Source: Oscillospiraceae bacterium
GTDB taxonomy: Bacteria > Bacillota > Clostridia > Oscillospirales > Oscillospiraceae
NCBI GenBank assembly: GCA_020025715.1
Contig: JAHHRQ010000058.1
Coordinates: 1 to 11,627, forward strand
DNA length: 11,627 bases
Reading direction: 5' to 3'
A program made the translations under genes and the position numbers. The notes under the pieces are model-generated. The model saw only the letters and a list, made by a program, of their open reading frames with translations, had not been told where the DNA came from and searched no databases. Positions 1 through 5,185 of the stretch are shown here, piece after piece. Within the stretch, counting starts at the first letter, position 1, and each line of letters starts with the position of its first letter.

Positions 1-367
1 AAAATCCCTTTGCTTGGGTAGAAGAAAGATTGATGGTTATGCGTGAGAAAGTTTTTGTACTTCACTGTAGGTTAACATAATCCGATTGCAAGCGTAAAGA
101 CAACCGTTTTCTGAATTAGAAATGGAGCAAAGCATCACGAATTAAAGCTCAAAACTTTAAATCACGAGAACTAAATATAAACTCAAAAAGAAGTAAAAGA
201 AAAAACACAGCTGAAACAAAACGCCGTTGTCAACACAAGATGGAATTTGAACATGGTAGCGCAAGAGAAAGCTTTCGTGTGTCGTTAAAAGGTTTACATA
301 ACTAAATAAAATTGCCGTTTTGCTTGATATAAAATCCTGAATAAAACTAATAGAATGATTAAAACAA

Positions 368-415
368 TGCTGCGATTTAAAGTTTAAAACTTTAAATCGC
401 GGCACTTTTTTCTTT
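368..415 (+). terminator. Long palindrome with T-run, terminator-like
   Basis: Bases 368-385 pair with 387-404 around a single unpaired A, giving an 18-bp stem that is perfect except for one G-U pair. The core arm is GCGATTTAAAGTTT. A T-rich tail (406-411, then 413-415) follows on the plus strand, as in an intrinsic terminator. The stem is mostly A/T and the loop is almost absent, which is unusual for a terminator, so it could also be a protein-binding palindrome or the end of a small repeat element. Part of one arm (AAAACTTTAAATC) recurs at about 152-164. No plus-strand gene is visible just upstream. Confidence 0.45.
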
Positions 416-460
416 ACTAAACTTTTCTTATCTAAAATTCAAACTGATTATATTGCTTGA

Positions 461-610
461 GTTCTGCTTCATGGGTTCTGCTTCATGGGTTCTGCTTCAT
501 GGGTTCTGCTTCATGGGTTCTGCCCATGAGTTCTGCTTCATGGGTTCTGCCTCAAGGGTTACTGCTTGAATTCTACTTCATGTGCTCTACTGCTTAAATT
601 CTGCTTTTTG
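461..610. repeat. 14-bp tandem repeat, decaying to the right
   Basis: The unit GTTCTGCTTCATGG occurs four times exactly in a row (461-474, 475-488, 489-502, 503-516). It is followed by a 13-base variant (517-529), another exact copy (530-543), a copy with two changes (544-557), and then increasingly divergent copies to about 610. The phrase TTGCTTGAG just left of 461 may be a decayed copy. The unit is not a multiple of three and no ribosome site or protein-like frame uses it, so it is not a coding repeat. The units abut with no spacers, so it is not CRISPR. It reads as a minisatellite-like array that expanded by slippage or unequal exchange. Confidence 0.9.
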
Positions 611-689
611 CTTCCATACAGCGTGTTAGCAGAAATTTTCGTGCGAATACTTTATTCCGCAGCAGCATTTGCATCTAAAACAGCACCGC

Positions 690-1115
690 TTACGCCTGCC
701 CCGTAGCAGTCTGCACATCCGGCGCGGGAGAGACGTTCCCTTTAAACATCTTCACCTGTACTGCCGCAAACAAAACTGCGAACAGACCCAGTGCAACCCA
801 GTAACCGGGCTGAGCGGCACGGAGGGAGAAGTTCCAGCCGGCATTTATGTTTGCGATATTCTCCCAGCGGCCCCAGAGAATAAGGGCAACGGGAATATTC
901 AGCAGCACCGCAAGCTCTGCCGTGACTTTGAGCCACAGTGCATCAATGCCGTAAAAAATATATGTTCCTAAAATCAGCAGCATAGGTGCAAAGAAAATAA
1001 TAAACTCAGCGCCCCAGTCATAGCCGCACATTTTGGGATTATAACTGAACCAAGGCAGGCAGAAACCTGCACAGCTCAGGATAAAGGCAAATTTATAAAA
1101 ATCAAATTTCTTCAT
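690..1115 (-). CDS. Small four-helix membrane protein, unknown function
   Basis: This gene encodes 141 residues that I do not recognise as a named family. The chain has four strongly hydrophobic stretches at about residues 7-24, 36-56, 64-82 and 104-122, and a short polar tail rich in P, A, T and Q. It is therefore very likely a polytopic inner-membrane protein. I chose the ATG at 1115 because AAAAGGAGC lies at the right distance upstream (bases 1122-1130 on the plus strand). A start 11 codons further out would place that ribosome site inside the gene. A promoter with an exact TATAAT lies at 1135-1163 and a triple TTAAG repeat lies just beyond it, so regulation by a response regulator is plausible. 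It is divergent from another four-helix protein of similar size. Confidence 0.75.
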   Translation of the reverse strand: MKKFDFYKFAFILSCAGFCLPWFSYNPKMCGYDWGAEFIIFFAPMLLILGTYIFYGIDALWLKVTAELAVLLNIPVALILWGRWENIANINAGWNFSLRAAQPGYWVALGLFAVLFAAVQVKMFKGNVSPAPDVQTATGQA

Positions 1116-1134
1116 TTTATCAGCTCCTTTTGGC

Positions 1135-1163
1135 ATTATATCATACAATATGGAAAATGTTTC
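1135..1163 (-). promoter_or_regulatory. Promoter for the 690-1115 gene
   Basis: On the reverse strand TATAAT (plus bases 1135-1140) is preceded by TGA, forming an extended -10. Seventeen bases further out is GAAACA (1158-1163), a poor -35. The TTAAG repeat array begins at this weak -35. This arrangement is typical of promoters that need an activator bound next to RNA polymerase. The likely leader is short and ends in the AAAAGGAGC ribosome site. Confidence 0.55.
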
Positions 1164-1191
1164 TTAAGAATATTTAAGAATTGCTTAAGAA
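1163..1191. promoter_or_regulatory. Triple TTAAG direct repeat, probable response-regulator site
   Basis: TTAAGAA occurs at 1164-1170, 1174-1180 and 1185-1191, so the repeats start 10 and 11 bases apart, about one helical turn. Two of them sit inside the palindrome CTTAAG. Direct repeats at one-turn spacing are the usual target of OmpR/PhoB-family response regulators. The streptococcal regulator CiaR, for example, binds a TTAAG repeat with about five intervening bases. The array abuts the -35 of the leftward promoter and lies about 70 bases upstream of the rightward promoter. No response regulator is encoded in the window, so the binding protein is unknown. Confidence 0.5.
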
Positions 1192-1257
1192 AATACATTA
1201 TATAAATATATTATGCCGATTTAGAGAAAATTTTATAAACAAAAGTTCATCTCGGTA

Positions 1258-1286
1258 TTTACCCCCCTGCCGCCATATGCTATAAT
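1258..1286 (+). promoter_or_regulatory. Promoter for the 1358-1816 gene
   Basis: TTTACC at 1258-1263 and TATAAT at 1281-1286 are separated by 17 bases. TGC directly before the -10 makes it an extended -10 element. The -10 is perfect and the -35 matches four of six consensus positions. Transcription would begin near 1293, leaving a leader of about 65 bases before the ATG at 1358. Confidence 0.6.
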
Positions 1287-1357
1287 CAGGAAAAAGAGAA
1301 ACGAATTACTGCCCCCGTGCGGTAAAAAGTCGGAATTCAAATAAAGGAGCTGACAGC

Positions 1358-1816
1358 ATGGAAAAATCATACTACAAGCGACCGTGGTTTAAATGGGTAA
1401 GCCTCGCACTGGCGCTGCTCCAAATCTTGACGTTGAAGTCTAATATTCAGGACTACATCATTAACACCTCCGCCGGCATTTTCAGCCCTCCGGAGCTTCA
1501 AAAATACGCGGTTGCAAAAGAATTCGGCTGCGTTATGAATGTGCTGCTGATAACTCTGTTTCTGGGTGAATTCCTTATCAGCGTTCTGGCAAAAAGCAGC
1601 CGACAGCAGACTAGTGGAAACTGCACCGTACTTATTATAATGGCGGCGGAGCTGCTGCTGTCCCTGGTTATTCTGCGCCCCCCGATGGTGGGAATGGGCA
1701 TTTTATGGGCAGTATTTTCTGCATTAACTCTGCTTTTGACCATCTATGATGTTTACCATTTTTTCTGCGAAAAAAAGAAAATGCAGGCAAAAGAAAATTC
1801 ACAGCAGGCTGAATAA
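1358..1816 (+). CDS. Small four-helix membrane protein, unknown function
   Basis: This 152-residue protein is not one I can assign to a family. It begins with a short basic, aromatic segment (YYKRPWFKW) and then has hydrophobic stretches at about residues 11-27, 58-77, 89-106 and 111-130. It ends in a charged K/E/Q tail from residue 138. It is a predicted multi-pass inner-membrane protein. The ATG follows AAAGGAGCTGA closely. The divergent gene on the left has the same eleven-base string before its own start, and the two proteins have similar size and topology. A shared origin or shared function is possible but unproven. A perfect hairpin terminator follows the stop within 10 bases, so it is probably transcribed alone. 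Confidence 0.75.
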   Translation: MEKSYYKRPWFKWVSLALALLQILTLKSNIQDYIINTSAGIFSPPELQKYAVAKEFGCVMNVLLITLFLGEFLISVLAKSSRQQTSGNCTVLIIMAAELLLSLVILRPPMVGMGILWAVFSALTLLLTIYDVYHFFCEKKKMQAKENSQQAE

Positions 1817-1821
1817 AAATT

Positions 1822-1852
1822 AAGGCATAAGCTAAGAAAGCTTATGCCTTTT
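1822..1852. terminator. Bidirectional intrinsic terminator
   Basis: A perfect 12-bp stem (AAGGCATAAGCT at 1822-1833 paired with 1839-1850) encloses the loop AAGAA. On the plus strand it runs into TTTTG. On the reverse strand it is followed by a better T-run (the complement of AAAAA at 1815-1819). It lies between two convergent genes and probably ends transcription from both. Confidence 0.85.
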
Positions 1853-1855
1853 GCA

Positions 1856-2404
1856 TTATAATGTGAGCCCGTACAGACCGATACATATACAGCAGATTCC
1901 GAAAATCAGAATTAAGATATTGCGAATTCTGACGCGCTTTTCCAGAACATAAACAGACGGCATATCCGGATCAACGTAAATGGTGTATTCTTCGCCTTTG
2001 TTCATTTCCTTATCAAGAAGCCTGAAAGAGCAGGGGACGGAACTTTGCGTGTTAAATTTAAGCCCGTTGTACTGATATTTAAAAACGGGAGTATAGGTGG
2101 ATGCGCTGCGGCTGTGATAGCTGACGTATCCCTGATAAGTTCCTTTTACCTCGTCGCTGCATTTAAAGACTGCGCGTATATTTCTATACGAAATCCATGT
2201 AAAGGCACCGCCCATAGTGACACCTATTAAAGTGAAAGTGTATTTTGAACCGTTGGGAATATAATACAGCACAAGCGCAATCAGCAAGCCGATAAAAATA
2301 AAAAGAATTAAATTAAAGCCGGCTCGATTTGTTTTGTGTAAGTTTTCTTTGAGTGCCAGTAGTGCGATAAATCCAAATATAATAACACATAAAATCAGTT
2401 CCAT
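1856..2404 (-). CDS. DUF3592-like membrane protein
   Basis: The gene encodes 182 residues. Hydrophobic segments lie at about 1-18, 30-48, 56-72 and 161-180. Between the third and fourth is a beta-rich soluble domain (about 73-160) containing PVFKYQYNG, a central stretch about the small C-containing loop, and EYTIYVDPDMPS followed by VYVLEK. This order (a PVF.Y.YNG segment, then Y.VYVDP, then a closing transmembrane helix) resembles DUF3592 proteins, whose function is not known. The start is supported by AAAGAGG seven bases upstream of the ATG. It lies downstream of a terminator that ends the neighbouring reverse-strand gene, with no clear promoter of its own, so expression may depend on readthrough. 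Family assignment is by pattern memory only. Confidence 0.75.
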   Translation of the reverse strand: MELILCVIIFGFIALLALKENLHKTNRAGFNLILFIFIGLLIALVLYYIPNGSKYTFTLIGVTMGGAFTWISYRNIRAVFKCSDEVKGTYQGYVSYHSRSASTYTPVFKYQYNGLKFNTQSSVPCSFRLLDKEMNKGEEYTIYVDPDMPSVYVLEKRVRIRNILILIFGICCICIGLYGLTL

Positions 2405-2426
2405 CTGTATACCTCTTTAATATCTG

Positions 2427-2460
2427 AAAACGGCACAGTCCCTGAATGGAGACTGTGCCG
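2427..2460 (-). terminator. Intrinsic terminator of the zinc-ribbon/Ig gene
   Basis: A perfect 10-bp G/C-rich stem (CGGCACAGTC at 2431-2440 with 2451-2460) encloses a ten-base loop. On the reverse strand it is followed by TTTT (complement of 2427-2430). It lies 40 bases beyond the stop of the gene ending at 2500 and just ahead of the next reverse-strand gene. Confidence 0.8.
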
Positions 2461-2499
2461 TAATTTAAATAATTGGAGTATTCCGCGATAATCCGGGCT

Positions 2500-3381
2500 T
2501 TAACCCATGAAACCGCTCATGGTTTCATCGTCGAAGTCCTGAGACTGCTGGTTCTGCTGGTTCTGGCCGCCGTTGTTGGTGGTATTGTTGTTGGGCTGCT
2601 GTGCGGGAGCCTCGGCAGGTTCCTCAACAATCTTCAGCATAACGGATGCGGAAAGGGTATCGCCGCCCTTGCCGTAAGCGGTGCACTTATATTCGCCTGC
2701 GCTGTCCTGAGTAAGACCGGAGGCAACAAGCTTGGTGCTGCCGCCCTCAAGGTCGATTAAAACGCTGATGCCGTACTGCTTGTTAAAGCCGTTGTCATCA
2801 AAGTTTACCTGAGCCCAAGAGCCGTTAGGCTGCTTCTTTTCCCACTTGAAGCCTTCCAGATCACCTTCAACCATAAATCCGAAGAGGTAACGACCGTCCT
2901 GGCTCTTGTATCCAAGCTCGCGTTCCTCGGCGGTGGGGTTAGCAAGGATAGTGAGCTTCTTGGCGTTAGCGTCGGGATTTGCGGTGGGAGTGGTTACCTG
3001 ACCGGGAACGGTAGCGCCGGGCAGGGTGGAGGGGGGCAGCTGATTCTGGTTCTGAGGAGCGGCCTTTTCCTCCATGTCTTTGAGCTTGTATTCCATAACG
3101 GAGATACGCTGCTCAAGTCTTGCAACCTCGGTGTTGAGGCTGTCGGTAAGCATGGTGGAATTTTTCTTAACAGAAACGGTAGCCACAATGGCGATGATTA
3201 TTGCCACCAGAGCCAGCACGCCGCAGATAAGGGGCAGCAGGTCCAGAGGAGATTTAGCTCTGACGGGTTCTTCCTCAACCTCAGGCATGGGGCGCTGTCT
3301 GACTTCGTAAAGGGTTTTGCCGCAGACAGGGCAGGAGAGAGAGGTATCGGGTATTTCATTTTTACAGAATTTACAAATCAT
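2500..3381 (-). CDS. Zinc-ribbon, transmembrane, coiled-coil, Ig-like protein
   Basis: This 293-residue protein has a clear modular layout. Residues 1-24 form a zinc ribbon with C3, C6, C17 and C20. Residues 49-71 form one hydrophobic helix. Residues 79-107 look like a short coiled coil (heptad-like L/V/M spacing). A P/T/N-rich linker follows to about 140. Residues 143-253 resemble an Ig-like domain, with W180 and the typical DSAGEYKC near its end. The tail (254-293) is Q/N-rich low complexity. The ribbon would be cytoplasmic and the Ig domain outside. The usual partner cysteine for C233 is not visible, so the Ig disulfide appears absent. The start is supported by AAGGAAGG upstream of the ATG. 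The gene is divergent from scfA across 187 bases. A role in surface binding is possible; no specific function can be assigned. Confidence 0.85.
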   Translation of the reverse strand: MICKFCKNEIPDTSLSCPVCGKTLYEVRQRPMPEVEEEPVRAKSPLDLLPLICGVLALVAIIIAIVATVSVKKNSTMLTDSLNTEVARLEQRISVMEYKLKDMEEKAAPQNQNQLPPSTLPGATVPGQVTTPTANPDANAKKLTILANPTAEERELGYKSQDGRYLFGFMVEGDLEGFKWEKKQPNGSWAQVNFDDNGFNKQYGISVLIDLEGGSTKLVASGLTQDSAGEYKCTAYGKGGDTLSASVMLKIVEEPAEAPAQQPNNNTTNNGGQNQQNQQSQDFDDETMSGFMG

Positions 3382-3429
3382 AATGAAACCTTCCTTCGTT
3401 TGTGTAAATGATTTCTATTATTTTCTTGT

Positions 3430-3458
3430 ATTATACATTGAAAGCGGAGATACTGCAA
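3430..3458 (-). promoter_or_regulatory. Possible promoter for the zinc-ribbon/Ig gene
   Basis: On the reverse strand an exact TATAAT (plus bases 3430-3435) is preceded, 17 bases away, by TTGCAG (3453-3458), which matches only the TTG of a -35. Position relative to the ATG at 3381 is reasonable, giving a leader of about 40 bases. The weak -35 keeps confidence modest. Confidence 0.4.
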
Positions 3459-3508
3459 GAGTTCAAATTATAAAGTTTTTTTAAGTTCTTCATATTTCTC
3501 AAAAATTC

Positions 3509-3537
3509 TTGACTTTTAAGACGTTAAAGGATATAAT
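3509..3537 (+). promoter_or_regulatory. Near-consensus promoter of scfA
   Basis: TTGACT (3509-3514) and TATAAT (3532-3537) are separated by exactly 17 bases, which makes this the strongest sigma-A-type promoter in the window. Transcription would start about 25 bases before the scfA ATG. It predicts high constitutive output of the precursor peptide, with no obvious operator. Confidence 0.85.
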
Positions 3538-3568
3538 TTCATAAGAAAAATATGTGGAGGTGTGTCTA

Positions 3569-3715
3569 ATGAAGCACATTACAACTCTCAATACCCGCAA
3601 CCTTTGCGAGAGCGCCAAGAACGGCGGCTGCGGTGAGTGCCAGACTTCCTGCCAGTCCGCATGCAAGACCAGCTGCGGTATCGCAAACCAGAAGTGCGAG
3701 AACACCAAGAAGTAA
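3569..3715 (+). CDS. scfA: SCIFF ranthipeptide precursor
   Basis: This 48-residue Cys-rich peptide matches the SCIFF family of ribosomally made peptides. It opens with MKHITTLNTRNL, the conserved leader-like start. A Cys-rich core follows with six family cysteines at C21, C24, C28, C32, C36 and C43 (CGECQTSCQSACKTSC) and ends NQKCENTKK. A seventh cysteine, C13, lies outside the core. SCIFF peptides are modified by a radical SAM enzyme that joins Cys sulfur to a side-chain carbon of another residue; their biological role remains poorly defined. In CteA of C. thermocellum a link from Cys32 to Thr37 was reported. Here the residue after C36, position 37, is Gly. GGAGG lies eight bases before the ATG. 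The maturase gene follows after a terminator. Confidence 0.95.
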   Translation: MKHITTLNTRNLCESAKNGGCGECQTSCQSACKTSCGIANQKCENTKK

Positions 3716-3733
3716 AACACTTTTTTAAAAATT

Positions 3734-3758
3734 CCGCCTGTAATCAGGCGGTTTTTTT
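3734..3758 (+). terminator. Intercistronic terminator between scfA and scfB
   Basis: The stem CCGCCTG (3734-3740) pairs perfectly with 3745-3751 around the loop TAAT, followed by seven T residues. It is a textbook intrinsic terminator located 19 bases after the scfA stop and 30 bases before scfB. I see no separate promoter for scfB, so the maturase is probably made by partial readthrough, giving far less enzyme message than precursor message. Confidence 0.9.
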
Positions 3759-3787
3759 AAGCTTTAGCGTTAGGGGAGAAATTTGAC

Positions 3788-5185
3788 ATGATACATCAGT
3801 ATAAGCTTAACGGCTATAATATCGTTCTGGACGTGTGCTCCGGCTCCGTTCACTGTGTAGACGATGTGGCCTATGATATAATAGAGCGCTTTGAGAGCGA
3901 GAGCAGAGAAGATATAGTAAAGGCTCTTTCCGAAAAGTATAAGGATAACGCCGATGTTACCGCGGCAGATATAGATGAGTGCTACGATGACATTGTGGAG
4001 CTTAAGGAGCAGGGCCGTCTCTTCACTGAGGACACCTTTGAGCCTATGGCAGACACTCTTAAGAGAAAGTCTACCGGCATAATAAAGGCTCTCTGCCTCC
4101 ATGTTGCCCACACCTGCAACCTGAACTGCTCCTACTGCTTTGCAAGTCAGGGCAAGTACCACGGCGAGAGAGCAGTAATGAGCTATGAAGTAGGTAAGCG
4201 GGCACTGGATTTCCTGATTGAGAATTCAGGCACACGCCGCAACTTAGAGGTTGACTTCTTCGGCGGCGAGCCTCTTATGAATTTTGACGTGGTAAAGCAG
4301 CTTGTTGCATATGCCCGTTCCATTGAGAAGGAGCACAACAAGAATTTCCGCTTTACTCTCACCACCAACGGTATGCTCATAGATGATGACGTTATAGACT
4401 TCTGCAACAAGGAGTGCAATAACGTGGTTCTGAGCCTTGACGGACGCAAGGAAGTTCACGACCGTTTCAGAGTGGATATGGCAGGCAACGGCAGCTGGGA
4501 GCGCATTGTTCCCAAGTTCCAGAAGCTTGTTAAAGCAAGAGGGGACAAGGAATATTACATGCGCGGCACCTTTACCCACAACAATCCCGACTTTTTGAAG
4601 GATGTACAGCAGATGCTGGATCTGGGCTTCACCGAGACCAGCATGGAGCCTGTTGTCTGCGCCGCTGACGATCCCTCCAGACTGACCGATGAGGACGTGG
4701 AGATTGTAAAGCAGCAGTATGAGGACCTTGCAAAGCTGATGCTTCAGCGTGACGATGAGGGCAGACCCTTTACCTTCTATCACTACATGATAGACCTCAC
4801 CGGCGGCCCCTGCATTTATAAGCGTATTTCCGGCTGCGGCTCCGGCACTGAGTACATGGCTGTTACCCCTTGGGGCGACCTGTACCCCTGCCACCAGTTC
4901 GTAGGCGACGAGAAATTCAAGCTGGGCGATATATGGCAGGGCGTTACAAACCACGAAATTCAGAGTGAGTTTGAAGCCTGCAACGTTTACGCCCACCCCG
5001 AGTGCCGTGACTGCTGGGCAAGACTTTATTGCTCCGGCGGCTGCTCCGCCAATGCCTACCATGCCACCGGCTCAATCCGCGGTGTGTATGAGCAGAGCTG
5101 TGAGCTGTTCCGCAAGCGCATTGAGTGCGCCGTCATGGTTGAGGTTGCAAGAACGCTGAAAAAAGCCGAGCAAGCCGAACAGTGA
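3788..5185 (+). CDS. scfB: Radical SAM/SPASM SCIFF peptide maturase
   Basis: This 465-residue cytosolic enzyme uses reductive cleavage of S-adenosylmethionine to form thioether crosslinks in the ScfA peptide. Residues 1 to about 85 form a PqqD/RRE-like domain that in this family binds the peptide leader. The radical SAM core carries C110, C114 and C117 (CNLNCSYC) for the SAM-binding 4Fe-4S cluster and FGGEP at 158-162. The C-terminal SPASM region has C342, C350, G363, C368, then C406, C409, C415, C419 and C438, fitting the family spacing for two extra 4Fe-4S clusters. All expected ligands are present, so the enzyme looks intact. Length suits the family (CteB is similar). AGGGGAG precedes the ATG. 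Its stop overlaps the start of the next gene by four bases. Confidence 0.95.
   Translation: MIHQYKLNGYNIVLDVCSGSVHCVDDVAYDIIERFESESREDIVKALSEKYKDNADVTAADIDECYDDIVELKEQGRLFTEDTFEPMADTLKRKSTGIIKALCLHVAHTCNLNCSYCFASQGKYHGERAVMSYEVGKRALDFLIENSGTRRNLEVDFFGGEPLMNFDVVKQLVAYARSIEKEHNKNFRFTLTTNGMLIDDDVIDFCNKECNNVVLSLDGRKEVHDRFRVDMAGNGSWERIVPKFQKLVKARGDKEYYMRGTFTHNNPDFLKDVQQMLDLGFTETSMEPVVCAADDPSRLTDEDVEIVKQQYEDLAKLMLQRDDEGRPFTFYHYMIDLTGGPCIYKRISGCGSGTEYMAVTPWGDLYPCHQFVGDEKFKLGDIWQGVTNHEIQSEFEACNVYAHPECRDCWARLYCSGGCSANAYHATGSIRGVYEQSCELFRKRIECAVMVEVARTLKKAEQAEQ

Larger units (their letters stand above)
1..689. other. Gene-poor AT-rich region
   Basis: I see no convincing gene in this stretch. It is richer in A and T than the coding parts of the window and has no ribosome site followed by a protein-like frame. 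A reading frame open from base 3 to a TAA at 78-80 could be the last 25 codons of a gene entering from the left, but it is too short to judge. A reverse-strand frame at 157-405 reads as a low-complexity F/S/L-rich string with no good start, so I treat it as chance. The region does hold a palindrome at 368-404, a partial copy of one palindrome arm near 150-165, and a decaying 14-bp tandem repeat at 461-610. It looks like degenerating intergenic DNA. Confidence 0.6.

Noticed and set aside
157..405. 82-codon reverse-strand open frame
   Set aside because: It begins within the palindrome arm, has no ribosome site, and its product is a low-complexity F/S/L string.
461..610. CRISPR-like array
   Set aside because: The units are 14 bases, directly adjacent and without spacers, and no cas gene is present.
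2473..2760. 95-codon plus-strand hydrophobic open frame
   Set aside because: It is antisense to the Ig domain and Q/N tail of the 2500-3381 gene; CAG/GTT-rich repeats opposite Q and N codons create the apparent hydrophobicity.
4244..5062. 272-codon reverse-strand open frame
   Set aside because: It is antisense to the well-supported scfB gene and has no recognisable domain.
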